From NCBI RefSeq assembly GCF_900302445.1, contig NZ_ONZF01000005.1, forward strand, positions 176,660-240,659: a stretch of DNA of 64,000 nt, written 5' to 3'. Shown piece after piece: positions 54,780 to 63,835 of this stretch (position 1 is the stretch's first letter; each line of letters opens with the position of its first letter). The notes below the pieces were generated by a model. That model had not been told where the DNA came from. It did no database searches and worked only from the letters and a program-made list of their open reading frames with translations. This stretch comes from Palleronia abyssalis. Lineage in GTDB: Bacteria; Pseudomonadota; Alphaproteobacteria; Rhodobacterales; Rhodobacteraceae. The position numbers and the translations under genes were made by a program.

Positions 54780-55346
54780 ATGAAGTTTATCAGACTCGCC
54801 CTGCTTGCGTTGGTCATGCTCGGGGTTTTTGCGGTCCTGCATTATGCGCTGCCGCAGACCGACGTGGTGCGGATCGTCAATACTGATGTCCGTCGCATGG
54901 ATTTCGGCGCCAACGCGATCTTCTATTCCGAAGCGGGCACCGGATCGAACACGGGCGGCAATCGCGACATCCGCTTCATCGAGACGGTCGAACCGGACGG
55001 TGATCCCATGGTGTATCGCAACGAGGACACGGGTTGGAGCTGGCCATTCTACTTCAAGTTCGACTCGGCCGACTTGCAAGCCAGCGCGGCCGACCTGGTC
55101 TCTACCCGCGAGGCGCCGATCTGGATCGCGGTGCGCCATTACGGATGGCGCTCTCGGCTGTTATCGGCGTTTCCCAACGCGATTTCCATAGAGCGGGTCG
55201 ACGGGCCAGATGTGAAATTCTTCCCGTGGCTTACCCTCGTCATCCTGACCACGCTTCTGGTCGCGGCGCTGTTGCTTTGGAGGGTCGCACAAATTTTCTG
55301 GCGCCGTACGGTGCGCCCGCTCTTCAAACGCGGTGACGATATCTAG
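54780..55346 (+). CDS. DUF1523 family membrane protein
   Basis: 188 residues with an N-terminal helix (about 4-24) and a C-terminal helix (about 150-170) around a soluble region. The conserved blocks VVRIVNTDVRRMD, NRDIRFIETVEPDG and VYRNEDTGWSWPFYFKFDSADLQ match DUF1523, which is typical of Rhodobacteraceae. The C-terminal tail is basic (RRTVRPLFKRG). Function unknown. Confidence 0.88.
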   Translation: MKFIRLALLALVMLGVFAVLHYALPQTDVVRIVNTDVRRMDFGANAIFYSEAGTGSNTGGNRDIRFIETVEPDGDPMVYRNEDTGWSWPFYFKFDSADLQASAADLVSTREAPIWIAVRHYGWRSRLLSAFPNAISIERVDGPDVKFFPWLTLVILTTLLVAALLLWRVAQIFWRRTVRPLFKRGDDI

Positions 55347-55370
55347 GGGTGATGCCGGGGGTCGCCGCCC

Positions 55371-56186
55371 CTAGCTCAGCTTGGCGTGAACTTCGTCCAG
55401 ATCAATCTCTCCCACGGCCTTCTTGTTCGCGGGATTCTGGAAGTCGTATTTGAAAAGCCGGAAATCGCGATGGTAGATTTCCCACATGAGGTGCATTGCA
55501 AGGTCGTCGAAATAGTCTTCGACGGGATGCAGGCGCTTGGGGCCATGCCCCTCGGACTCGTTGAAGCGCGGAATTTCGGCCAAGTCGACGTGATGCGCGG
55601 TCTCGGTCCCGTCGAGGACTTTCTGCATGCCGTCGTTGAAATCCTCGGTCCAGAAGATGTGGTCGTAGCGCCCCCCGTTGGCAATGAATGTCGACACGTG
55701 GCCGGAGGTGGACGACCAGTGGATATCCGGCTCCATCGGTTTCTTCCAGCGGATGGTGTCCCGCACGAACAGAAGGAACCGCCGGAACGAGGCGATCTGG
55801 TCGAATTCTTCTTTGCCGTCGGGGCCGCCGACCTCGATCCCGTATTTCTGTATCAGAAGGGGGACGAGATTGCCGCGATAGCGCTTGCCGTTCCGCTGGA
55901 TCCCGCAAATCTTGTCGAAGAACGACGACAGGATCCGGGTGTAAGGGTTGCGCACGCAGGTGAACGCGAAGACCTCGTGCGACTTCACGGCCCGGGTGAT
56001 CGGGGCATGACTGTCGTCGAGCGCCCATTTGTGGATGCCTTGCGTCGCATCGTGGATGTCGCCATCGAAGAACTCTCCATGGTCGGCATAGTACATGATC
56101 TGACCGATGGTCGAACATGCGCATTTCGGGACGACGCGATAGACCATGCTCTCGCTTGTTGTCATCCAGGTTCCGGGAAAGCCCAT
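55371..56186 (-). CDS. Sulfotransferase family 2-type protein
   Basis: 271 residues. VYRVVPKCACSTIGQIMYY near residue 16 is the phosphosulfate-binding loop (5'-PSB). FTCVRNPYTRILSSFFDK near residue 84 is the 3'-PB loop. This layout is of carbohydrate sulfotransferases that use PAPS. The start MGFPGTWMTTSE is chosen by the family N-terminus; a longer frame adds 8 residues. It diverges from a glycosyltransferase gene (90 bases on), so both may build or decorate a surface glycan. Confidence 0.88.
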   Translation of the reverse strand: MGFPGTWMTTSESMVYRVVPKCACSTIGQIMYYADHGEFFDGDIHDATQGIHKWALDDSHAPITRAVKSHEVFAFTCVRNPYTRILSSFFDKICGIQRNGKRYRGNLVPLLIQKYGIEVGGPDGKEEFDQIASFRRFLLFVRDTIRWKKPMEPDIHWSSTSGHVSTFIANGGRYDHIFWTEDFNDGMQKVLDGTETAHHVDLAEIPRFNESEGHGPKRLHPVEDYFDDLAMHLMWEIYHRDFRLFKYDFQNPANKKAVGEIDLDEVHAKLS

Positions 56187-56315
56187 TCGTAAAACACTCC
56201 AAGCGGGCAACTCCGCCCGGTCGACCGAAAAAAACCAAACTACGTCTGTTTACGCAATTCGGGTTCAGGTTATCACATGGCAAGTGTTGCCCATCTGTTA
56301 GCGATCCACGGACAC

Positions 56316-57893
56316 ATGGCGAAAATCGCGTACCTCCTTCTATGCCACAAGGATCCTGACGCTATCGTGGCGCAGGCGAGGCGATTGACGTCTGCCGGGG
56401 ATTTCGTCGCCATCCATTTCGACCGGCGGGCGCCCCAGGCGGCCTTCGACCGGATGCAGGCGGAACTGGCCGACAACCCCAGCGTGGCTTTCGCGCAGGA
56501 TCGTCTGAAATGTGGATGGGGCGCATGGAGCTTGGTGGCAGCGACCCTGGCAGTCTTGAGAACTGCGGTTGAGACGTTTCCGCGTGCGACGCATTTCTAT
56601 CTGTCGTCCGGGGACTGCATGCCAATCAAGTCCGCGCGGTACTGCCATGAATTCCTGGATGCGGCTTCGAAGGATTTCATCGAAGGTCACGACTTCTTCC
56701 AGTCCGACTGGATCAAGACCGGCTTCAAGGAAGAGCGTCTGATCTATCGCCATCCGTTCAACGAGCGGACGCAAACCAGGCTGTTCTACTGGACTTACAA
56801 CGTTCAGAAGACGCTCAGGATCACGCGTCAGGTCCCCCGCGGCTTGCGGATGATGATCGGATCGCAATGGTGGTGTCTGCGCCGGTCCACGGTCGAGGCA
56901 CTCCTGAACCTTTGCGCGGAACGCCCCGACATCCTGAGGTTCTTCAAGACGACTTGGATCCCGGACGAGACCTTCTTCCAGACCCTTGTTTTTCACATCG
57001 TTCCCCGGATCGAGATCGAGAACCGGACACCTACGTTCCTCGTCTTCTCGGATTACGGAATGCCGGTGAATTTCTACAACGACCACTTCGACCTGCTGAT
57101 GGGGCAGAACTATCTTTTTGCGCGCAAGATCAGCCCCGAAGCCCTGGATCTGAAAAAGCGGTTGGGGGATCTGTACGCCCAGGAGGACGCGACTTTCACG
57201 CATTCCGGGGAAGGGCGGCGGGTCTACTCGTTCCTGACCAACAAGGGGCGCGAGGGCAGGCGGTTCGCCCCCCGCTTCTGGGAAAGGGAAGCGACTATGG
57301 GGCTGGGACGCGAGTTGCTGGTCCTGACCTGCAAGAAGTGGCACGTGGCGAAACGTATGGCCATGCGCATATCGGACGAGACAAGCATCCCCGCCGTCGG
57401 ATACCTGTTCAACGAGGATGAAGCCGGACTTCCGTCGCTCGGCGGGATCGAGACTTCCGTATCAAAGCGTCACCGTCACAGACGCGCGCTTCTCCGTCTC
57501 TTGATGGATTACTTCGAGACCGACCGCCTCGTAATCTGCGCCGACACGGCGGATCTGGATTTGCTGCGTGATTTCGAAGCCGATCGAAGCGTCATGCGTG
57601 TGCTGGAGCTCGATTGCGAATTCGATGACGGCTATCTCGCTGGCCATGCGCAACGCCTGGGCCTCTTCGGAGAGAACCCGGGCCCCGAAGCGCTGCATCG
57701 GCTTCTGCCCACGGTACGCGCCGACATTCATTTTGAGTCCGAGGCCATCCGCGATGCCGGCTTCGCGAACTACACGCGCATCCGCGAAGCCGAGCCCGTC
57801 GAAAAACGTATCGACCCGCTGGTCGAGTTTCTGAGCGTGAATCGCGAGGTCGCGGTGCGGATCACCCAACTTCCGTATCTCTTCGACGATTGA
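56316..57893 (+). CDS. Core-2/I-branching type glycosyltransferase (GT14) with C-terminal domain
   Basis: 525 residues. The N-terminal part matches GT14: MAKIAYLLLCHKDPD, VAIHFDRRAPQ, CGWGAWSLVAATLAVLR and FYLSSGDCMPI, then GSQWWCLRR and IPDETFFQTL. The C-terminal part (about 350-525), from LLVLTCKKWHVAKRMA, is the extra domain (DUF5928-type) found in Rhodobacteraceae members. An upstream ATG (39 bases) is possible; this start fits relatives better. Probably transfers N-acetylglucosamine or xylose to a surface glycan, by family. Confidence 0.88.
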   Translation: MAKIAYLLLCHKDPDAIVAQARRLTSAGDFVAIHFDRRAPQAAFDRMQAELADNPSVAFAQDRLKCGWGAWSLVAATLAVLRTAVETFPRATHFYLSSGDCMPIKSARYCHEFLDAASKDFIEGHDFFQSDWIKTGFKEERLIYRHPFNERTQTRLFYWTYNVQKTLRITRQVPRGLRMMIGSQWWCLRRSTVEALLNLCAERPDILRFFKTTWIPDETFFQTLVFHIVPRIEIENRTPTFLVFSDYGMPVNFYNDHFDLLMGQNYLFARKISPEALDLKKRLGDLYAQEDATFTHSGEGRRVYSFLTNKGREGRRFAPRFWEREATMGLGRELLVLTCKKWHVAKRMAMRISDETSIPAVGYLFNEDEAGLPSLGGIETSVSKRHRHRRALLRLLMDYFETDRLVICADTADLDLLRDFEADRSVMRVLELDCEFDDGYLAGHAQRLGLFGENPGPEALHRLLPTVRADIHFESEAIRDAGFANYTRIREAEPVEKRIDPLVEFLSVNREVAVRITQLPYLFDD

Positions 57894-57901
57894 GGAAATC
57901 C

Positions 57902-58282
57902 ATGAGCTATACCTACGACGATCAGAACATCTTCGCAAAGATCCTAAGGGGCGAGATTCCGAACGAAACGGTGATGGAGACCGACCATACGCTTGCATTC
58001 AACGATATTGGGCCCCAAGCGCCCACCCATGTGCTTGTCATTCCGAAGGGGGCCTATGTCAGCCATGATCATTTCTGCGCCGAAGCGACCGACGCCGAGA
58101 TCCTGGACTTCGCGCGGGTCACGTCCCGTATCCTATCTGACAAAGGACTATCCCCGGGGCAGGGTGGGGACGGATACCGGGTCATTTCGAATGCCGGGAC
58201 GGACGGTGTGCAGGAAGTTCCGCATTACCACCTGCACATTCTGGGCGGACGCCCGTTGGGACGTATGCTGCAGAAGCTCTAG
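57902..58282 (+). CDS. HIT family nucleotide-binding protein
   Basis: 126-residue HINT-like hydrolase of nucleotide conjugates. NIFAKILRGEIPNETVMETD is the family N-terminus and the HIT motif HYHLHILGG (about residues 106-114) carries the catalytic histidines. The start MSYTYDDQ is preferred; an in-frame ATT/ATG region upstream overlaps the glycosyltransferase. It is convergent with the STAS-type protein. Confidence 0.95.
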   Translation: MSYTYDDQNIFAKILRGEIPNETVMETDHTLAFNDIGPQAPTHVLVIPKGAYVSHDHFCAEATDAEILDFARVTSRILSDKGLSPGQGGDGYRVISNAGTDGVQEVPHYHLHILGGRPLGRMLQKL

Positions 58283-58283
58283 G

Positions 58284-58682
58284 CTAGGCGCCGGGCGTCA
58301 TTCCCTTAGGGCGGGCACCCACGAATGACCAACCGTCATCTTCCCGGTCAAAGGTCTTGGCCTCGACCGGGATAATCGCGCCCATTGTCTCGATCAATTT
58401 CGCGGCGCGGTCAGGGGCGTTGACGACGCCGTACCGTTCGACCTTCGCAAGGGAGCGGAAGCGCGCCTTCAGTGCTTCCAGATTGAGGGAGGCACCCGTT
58501 TCCGCACCGTCGTAGTGGTCGAAGATCAGAAGCATGGACACCTTGTCGTGCGTGTCGAACTGCGCGTTCATGTATTCGGACATGGCGGTCATGTCCTCGG
58601 CGCTGACTTCTTTGACGATGTGAAACGCGAAGACATTCCCGGTATCTGTCGGTTCTTCGCGGACGCTTGGCGTGGTGAACAT
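58284..58682 (-). CDS. SpoIIAA-like (STAS) protein
   Basis: 132 residues. FAFHIVKEVSAEDMTAMSEYMN and VSMLLIFDHYDGAETGASLNLEALKARFRSL are of the SpoIIAA-like/STAS type, a fold seen in small cytosolic regulators. VVNAPDRAAKLIETMG follows. The start MFTTPSVRE is chosen; a longer frame adds 17 residues. Role unknown. Confidence 0.85.
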   Translation of the reverse strand: MFTTPSVREEPTDTGNVFAFHIVKEVSAEDMTAMSEYMNAQFDTHDKVSMLLIFDHYDGAETGASLNLEALKARFRSLAKVERYGVVNAPDRAAKLIETMGAIIPVEAKTFDREDDGWSFVGARPKGMTPGA

Positions 58683-58746
58683 GCGTAACACTCCCGGCTT
58701 GGTACATGGCACCAAGCGGTTATCGGGGGCCACGGTTCCGGCGGCT

Positions 58747-59691
58747 TCACGCCGCGGCGTGCGTTCCCCGTGTCAGGTCAAGGAATACATCCTCGAGATG
58801 CGGCTCCTCGATCGAGACGTCAGCGATCTCGACCCCGGCGTCGCGCAGGGCTGCCAGGATGTCGCCGGGCCGGACTTTTGTCTTGGCGTAGTTGAAGGCG
58901 ATGCGTCCGTCGCTTCTGCGATCCATTTCGACATCGGGGGGCAGGGCAATCTGGGCAGGGGCGGGGCTGACCGGTTCGATCACCAATGTCTTTGTGTCGA
59001 TCCGCGCGACCAGCCGCTTCGTCGTGTCGCGGATCAGAAGCTCGCCGTGATTGATGATGGCGATCTCGTCGCACATCTCTTCGGCCTCTTCCAGATAGTG
59101 TGTGGTCAGGATGATCGTTTTACCCTGACGGTTCAGCTCGCGCACGTTCTGCCAAAGCATCTGACGCAATTCGATATCCACGCCGGCCGTCGGCTCGTCC
59201 AGAACCAAGATTTGGGGGTCGTGGACCAACGCCTTGCCCAGTAGCAGGCGTCGCCGCATGCCGCCCGACAGGGCGCGGGCATAGGCTTCTCCCTTGTCCT
59301 CGAGGCCGATCAGGCGCAGGATTTCGTCGGTTCGACGCTGGGCGCGCGGCACGCCGTAGAGACCGGCTTGCACGTCCAGGCTGCCGCGGGGCGTGAAGAA
59401 CGGGTCCAGATTCAGCTCCTGCGGCATTACGCCGATTGCCGCACGGCTTTGGCGGGGGTTCACGTCCTGATCGAAGCCCCAGATTTTCACATTGCCAGCC
59501 GATTTGGTCACCAGCCCTGCCAGAATGTTGATCAGGGTCGACTTGCCCGCCCCGTTCGGCCCCAGAAGCCCGAAGATCGAGCCCTGCGGGATGGTCAGCT
59601 CGATGCCCTTCAGCGCTTCCTTGGGGCCGGAACCCTTGGTCCCTGCGTAGGTTTTCCGCAAGCCCGCGATCTCGATGGCGTTCCCGCCCAT
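58747..59691 (-). CDS. ABC transporter ATP-binding protein (ABC-2 export type)
   Basis: 314 residues. Walker [10 protein letters not shown] near residue 43, Q-loop MPQELNLDP, signature [20 protein letters not shown] and Walker [12 protein letters not shown], then the H-loop [11 protein letters not shown]. The C-terminal extension (about 220-314) resembles the DrrA/YadG-type domain. The permease partner is not in the window; it may lie elsewhere. Exported substrate unknown. Confidence 0.93.
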   Translation of the reverse strand: MGGNAIEIAGLRKTYAGTKGSGPKEALKGIELTIPQGSIFGLLGPNGAGKSTLINILAGLVTKSAGNVKIWGFDQDVNPRQSRAAIGVMPQELNLDPFFTPRGSLDVQAGLYGVPRAQRRTDEILRLIGLEDKGEAYARALSGGMRRRLLLGKALVHDPQILVLDEPTAGVDIELRQMLWQNVRELNRQGKTIILTTHYLEEAEEMCDEIAIINHGELLIRDTTKRLVARIDTKTLVIEPVSPAPAQIALPPDVEMDRRSDGRIAFNYAKTKVRPGDILAALRDAGVEIADVSIEEPHLEDVFLDLTRGTHAAA

Positions 59692-59790
59692 GGCTCTGCT
59701 CCTGCCCTTGTCCCTGATGCCGCGATGACTATCATGCCGCGCGACCTAGACCCAGCCCGAGACCGGGCAACTAATCAGGGATTTCTTCAG

Positions 59791-60006
59791 ATGTCCGAAA
59801 AGCCGGTCGACAACCAAGGCGATCTTCCGCCCACCGGGGTCTATGACACCCCCGAGACCGAATATGTCAAAAGCACCCGCGTGTCCTGCGATGGCGGGAT
59901 GACCCATCCCCGCGTCTGGCTTCAGATCCCCGAAGAACGCGGGTGGGTCGAATGCGGATACTGCGACAAGCGTTTCGTCCTCGAGGACGGTGCGGGCGGC
60001 CACTGA
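59791..60006 (+). CDS. Zinc-finger domain protein (NDUFS6/zf-CHCC type)
   Basis: 71 residues. The zinc ligands are C34 (VSCDGG), H39 (MTHPRV), C55 and C58 (ECGYCDKRF), a CHCC layout like the C-terminus of the complex I accessory subunit NDUFS6. Alphaproteobacteria carry free-standing copies thought to serve complex I. AGATG immediately precedes; the ribosome site is weak (CAGGG). Confidence 0.9.
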   Translation: MSEKPVDNQGDLPPTGVYDTPETEYVKSTRVSCDGGMTHPRVWLQIPEERGWVECGYCDKRFVLEDGAGGH

Positions 60007-60026
60007 GCCACCCGCACCGCCGGACC

Positions 60027-61226
60027 TTACAGCGAATTCAGCAGCTGCCGCGTCGGCCACGCATCGACCGGCAGGCCCAGCCGGGCCTGTTCGGCCCGGA
60101 CCGCAGACCGCGTGCCCGCGCCCAGAATGCCGTCAACCTCGCCCACATCGTGACCGCGCGCCTGAAGCTTGCGCTGAAGCTCTTTCATCTCGGCGTCCGA
60201 CAATGCGGGCGACGGGGTGCCCACGTCGAAAACCGGCGCGCCCTCAAGGCGCTGCGCGAAATAGGCCGCCGTCAGGACGTTGGTGAAGGACTGGTTCCAC
60301 TCGAACAGGACCGAGAAATTCGGATAGGCCAGAAAGGCCGGACCGTCCTTGCCCTGGGGTACGATGACCGAGGCCGGAAGGCCTGGTCCATCGATGTTGC
60401 CGTCCCGGGGCGTGACCCCCAGCGAGGCCCATTCCGACGCCGGCCGCGTGGTCTCGAGTCCCGTCAGTTCCCAGCGGAAGTCAGAAGGCAGCGTGACCTC
60501 CTCCAGCCAGGGCTCGTTCGCGCGCCAGCCGAGGTCGCGCAGCATGTTTGCCCCGCTCATCAGCGCATCCTGCGGCGAGGTCTTGAGGGTGACATGCCCG
60601 TCGCCGTCGCCGTCCACGCCGTTGGTCAGGATGTCCTCGGGCAGCATCTGGACCATCCCGATCTCACCGGCCCAGGCGCCGGTGGTCGAACGGGGGTCGA
60701 TATCACCGCGCTCGTACAGCTTCAGCGCCGCCATTACCTGGGGCTGAAACAGGCCGGGGCGGCGGCAGTCATGTGACAGGGTCATCAGCGAGTTCACGGT
60801 GTTGAAGTCGCCTTGGACCGCACCGTAATCCGTCTCGAACGCCCAGAACGCCAGCAGGACGCCCTCGGGGACGCCGTATTGCTGCTGGATACGCGCGAAG
60901 GTGTCGGCATACCGGTCGGCATTCGCCTGCCCGCGATCCATGCGGCTTTGCGAGATCAGCCGGCGCGCGAAATCGACGAAGGGCAGGGTGAAGACCCCCT
61001 GCCGCTGATCGGCCGCCAGCGTATCGGGATCCTGCCGCACGCCCGAGAAGAACTGCGCGGCCGCACCGGGATCCGCGCCGCGGTCGATCGCGGCCCGCTG
61101 CATGGCGGCGGTGAAATCGGCGAAGGACCCGCCGCAGGGGACGATGATCTCTCGGTCTCCCTCGGTCGCGGCGAAAGCGGGCCCGATGGCGCAGGACAGA
61201 AGAAGGCTGGTCAGAAGGGTTCTCAT
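60027..61226 (-). CDS. Lytic murein transglycosylase (MltB-like) with peptidoglycan-binding domain
   Basis: 399 residues with a signal peptide (MRTLLTSLLLSCAIGPAFAA). The catalytic glutamate lies in AFWAFETDYGAVQGD near residue 137. MQLPEDI-like (here VQMLPEDIL) and the loop NGVDGDGDGHVTL recall the calcium EF-hand of Slt35/MltB. The C-terminal 65 residues hold a PG_binding_1 repeat (LQARGHDVGEVDGILGAGTRSAVRAEQ). It cleaves glycan strands without water, forming anhydromuropeptides. Confidence 0.93.
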   Translation of the reverse strand: MRTLLTSLLLSCAIGPAFAATEGDREIIVPCGGSFADFTAAMQRAAIDRGADPGAAAQFFSGVRQDPDTLAADQRQGVFTLPFVDFARRLISQSRMDRGQANADRYADTFARIQQQYGVPEGVLLAFWAFETDYGAVQGDFNTVNSLMTLSHDCRRPGLFQPQVMAALKLYERGDIDPRSTTGAWAGEIGMVQMLPEDILTNGVDGDGDGHVTLKTSPQDALMSGANMLRDLGWRANEPWLEEVTLPSDFRWELTGLETTRPASEWASLGVTPRDGNIDGPGLPASVIVPQGKDGPAFLAYPNFSVLFEWNQSFTNVLTAAYFAQRLEGAPVFDVGTPSPALSDAEMKELQRKLQARGHDVGEVDGILGAGTRSAVRAEQARLGLPVDAWPTRQLLNSL

Positions 61227-61328
61227 GGCATCTCTCAAATCGGAGCACATCTCGGGGGGCGAGGCTTACCCGAGTTGAGAACAACGGCAACCTGTCCTCG
61301 CGGAATTGTGCCACGCCCCCGCGTCTCG

Positions 61329-62303
61329 TCACCCGCGCCCGTGCGGGGCCATCCAGTCCAGAACCGGGTTGATCGGGATGATGCGGTTCGGGTTCACCAT
61401 GTCGTGGCTGTAGTGGTAATGCCGCACGAAGTGGTCAAAATGCACCTCGTCCGCGATACCGGGCCACTGGTAGAGTTCGCGCGTATAGGCCCACAGGTTC
61501 GGGTAATCGCGCAGGTAGTTGCGATTGCACTTGAAGTGCGTGTGATACACCAGATCGAAGCGCACCAGGGTCGAGAACAGCCGCCAATCAGCCTCTGTGC
61601 AGGTGTCGCCGACGAGATAGCGGTTCTCGGCAAGTATCCCCTCCAGCCAGTCCAGCGAGTCGAACAGCGCGAGCACCGCCTTGTCATAGGCGTCCTGGCT
61701 GGTGGCGAAGCCGGCCTTGTACACGCCGTTATTGACCGTGTCGTAGACCCGGGCGTTGATCTCGTAGATCCGCGTCCGATGCGCATCGGGATAGTAGTCA
61801 TCCGTATTCCCGGTGATGCCGTCGAAGGCCGAGTTGAACATCCGGATGATGTCGGCGGATTCGTTCGACACGACTGCCTCGGTCTTCAGATCCCACAAGA
61901 TGGGAACGGTCACCCGTCCGGTCATCTTTGGTTCTGCGCGCAGGTATATGTCTCGCAGGAAGGGGACGCCGTAGACCGTGTCACCAGTAGCGCCCGGGAA
62001 ATCGGTGCGAAATTCCCACCCCTCGGACAGCATTTCGGGATGGACGACGGAAACGTCGATCAGATCCTCAAGCCCTTTCAGTTTACGAAAGAACAGCGCG
62101 CGGTTGGCCCATGGACAGGCATACGAGACATAAAGATGGTACCTGTTGGCCTCGGCGGGATACCCTTTCCCTCCGTTGGAGCTGGGGGTGCCGTCCGGTG
62201 TGATCCAGTCACGGAAATCTTGCGCAGACCGTTGGAACTCTCCGCCTGTCTTGTCTGTGTCGTACCAGACGTCGCGCCAGACGCCGTCGATCAATTTACC
62301 CAT
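61329..62303 (-). CDS. Glutathionyl-hydroquinone reductase-like (xi-class GST)
   Basis: 324 residues. The redox cysteine motif SYACPWANRALFFRKLKGLED near residue 59 and VPILWD with SNESADIIRMFN are typical of YqjG/ECM4 proteins. The C-terminal half has VGDTCTEADWRLFSTLVRFD and YPNLWAYTRELYQ. These enzymes reduce glutathionyl-hydroquinones. The ATG begins MGKLIDGVWRDVWYD, the family start; the open frame extends 29 codons further. Confidence 0.94.
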   Translation of the reverse strand: MGKLIDGVWRDVWYDTDKTGGEFQRSAQDFRDWITPDGTPSSNGGKGYPAEANRYHLYVSYACPWANRALFFRKLKGLEDLIDVSVVHPEMLSEGWEFRTDFPGATGDTVYGVPFLRDIYLRAEPKMTGRVTVPILWDLKTEAVVSNESADIIRMFNSAFDGITGNTDDYYPDAHRTRIYEINARVYDTVNNGVYKAGFATSQDAYDKAVLALFDSLDWLEGILAENRYLVGDTCTEADWRLFSTLVRFDLVYHTHFKCNRNYLRDYPNLWAYTRELYQWPGIADEVHFDHFVRHYHYSHDMVNPNRIIPINPVLDWMAPHGRG

Positions 62304-62454
62304 AGCTCGGTTCCTTTTGTCGTTATGCCGCCACCTAGCCCTGCGCCGACCTGACGCAATCCATGCTGCAGTGCGTCGTGTACCTTTCATAATAGTGGGC
62401 TATCTTCGGGATGGCGGACCGATCCCGGTTTCGGACGATTCGAAAGGGTGTGGA

Positions 62455-62802
62455 ATGAGGCCCGATTTCCTCGAGCCAAGATGGCGCGCAGATCAGTCAA
62501 GTGGCCCGGCTTACCGGATCGTGTGGGCGAACAGATCCATCCCGGTTCAATCGCTGACCGTCAACGGCCTGGCAATCGCAAGCGATACAACAACAAGCAT
62601 TCCCGGCGTGGTCCGGCTTTACCGGGGGGATGAGCATGTCGCGACCGGACTTATAGTTTCTGGTGTAGTAGAAGGCGACCTGCATCATTTCCACTTCAAG
62701 AGGATCACCCTGTCCGGCTTTGCCCCGCCCAGGGACTATGCCCCGGATGGCGTGGTTCCCCCGGCCGATCCCCTCCCCGCAAGGATAAGAGCAGGCATGT
62801 AA
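62455..62802 (+). CDS. Hypothetical protein
   Basis: 115 residues, start MRPDFLEPRWRADQ. The body is beta-rich with YRIVWANRSIPVQSLTVNGLA and VVRLYRGDEHVATGLIVSG; a Pro-rich segment closes it. There is no signal peptide or transmembrane helix. I do not recognise the family. The start is weakly supported; a GTGTGG precedes the ATG. Confidence 0.6.
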   Translation: MRPDFLEPRWRADQSSGPAYRIVWANRSIPVQSLTVNGLAIASDTTTSIPGVVRLYRGDEHVATGLIVSGVVEGDLHHFHFKRITLSGFAPPRDYAPDGVVPPADPLPARIRAGM

Positions 62803-62893
62803 CCGATCACGTACGAGCGCGTACGTATGAAGTCAAAAAAACTCCGGCATGCCCTTGCCAAGAGAACCGTGTATCTTTAGGCACCGCTCTCAC

Positions 62894-62970
62894 GCGCTGG
62901 TAGCTCAGTTGGATAGAGTATCTGACTACGAATCAGAGGGTCGGGGGTTCGAATCCTCCCCAGCGCGCCA
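62894..62970 (+). tRNA. tRNA-Arg (anticodon ACG), CCA encoded
   Basis: Full cloverleaf: acceptor GCGCTGG/CCAGCGC, D-arm TAGCTCAGTTGGATAGAG, anticodon stem-loop CTGACTACGAATCAG with anticodon ACG, T-arm GGGGGTTCGAATCCTCCC, discriminator G and genomic CCA. tRNA-Arg genes are common integration sites, and a tyrosine integrase remnant lies 220 bases downstream. Confidence 0.97.
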
Positions 62971-63015
62971 CTACCTTCTGCAAGACATTGATTTTGTTTG
63001 AATTTAGGCCCTGCA

Positions 63016-63042
63016 TGTCTAAGACAGTCATGTCCTTAGACA
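63016..63042. repeat. Inverted repeat downstream of the tRNA
   Basis: TGTCTAAG and CTTAGACA flank an 11-base spacer (63016-63023 and 63035-63042). Each arm starts or ends a near-palindrome TGTCTAAGACA / TGTCCTTAGACA. It sits between the tRNA and integrase remnant and could be an operator or recombinase arm site. Confidence 0.5.
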
Positions 63043-63189
63043 AATTCTGGCAGGCTGGAAAATCAGAGTGCCGGCCATGGCTTAGTTTCCGTCCTTTGAA
63101 ATTCTCTTCTGTGTTGTCTCTATGCCGTGCCTCGGAACGCGTAGGGCCGCGCCAAGTGCGGCCCTCAAAAAGTGTGTTTGAGCGGTTGG

Positions 63190-63830
63190 CTACGGGAACT
63201 TGCCTGTCTTAAGCGCTGAGGGTCCGGGGCTAAGCAGCCGGCGCTTCTCAGCGCGTTTCGTGTAGCGCTCAATCTCTTTCAGCGGTTCATGCCCGCTCCA
63301 CGCAGCGATCTGATGGATGTTCGCGCCACTCTCGGCATGGAGGATCATCCGGCTCTTCCTAGACCGTGAGAGGTCTTCCCTGCTGGGACCCCGGCCATTA
63401 GTGCCCTTTCTGAGAACCATTGCGAGGCACCTTTGCAGGAGCGAGGTTCGCCGTACATCGTTAACATGAGGGTCCCAGTGCGTTCCCCCATAGCGGCAAT
63501 AGCGAGGTGGAGATGTTCAAGATCTTCGGCAACCGCGAGCTTCGGCAAGCCTCGGTCGAATGGCACCGAAACTTCACTTCCGGTCTTCTTCTGGATGAAG
63601 ACGAGCCAACCATCATCATCGACGTTCTCGGGGCCGAGACCAACAGAGTCCGAGATCCGCCAACCTGCCCAGTATTGCAGTTCGAAAGCCACGCGTTCTT
63701 CGGTTCCATACTCCCAACGTGAGCGATACGCGGTGACCTGCCACTGATCTTTCATCCAGCGACGACCGGAGCCCGGTTGGTATTTACGCCGGTTGGCGCA
63801 GGTTGAGCAATCGCCCGACGTGCGGAGCTT
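63190..63830 (-). pseudogene. Tyrosine-type integrase, frameshifted and truncated at its N-terminus
   Basis: The C-terminal catalytic half is recognisable. Box I AGWRISDSVGLGPENVD, then QKKTGSEVSVP, then SHGL and RKSRMILHAESG in another frame, and finally AAWSGHEPLKEIERYTKRAEK, with the tyrosine nucleophile in RYT. A single missing base near 63360 (GGTCT AGG in place of GGTCTC AGG) breaks the HGLRK motif. The N-terminal DNA-binding part is absent; an IS3-type element lies on that side. The gene points towards the tRNA-Arg, the usual layout of an integrated element. Confidence 0.82.
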
Positions 63831-63835
63831 TCATC

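Noticed and set aside
63143..63165. Hairpin AGGGCCGC...GCGGCCCT as a terminator
   Set aside because: No T tract follows on either strand; without a clear transcript it is left unassigned.
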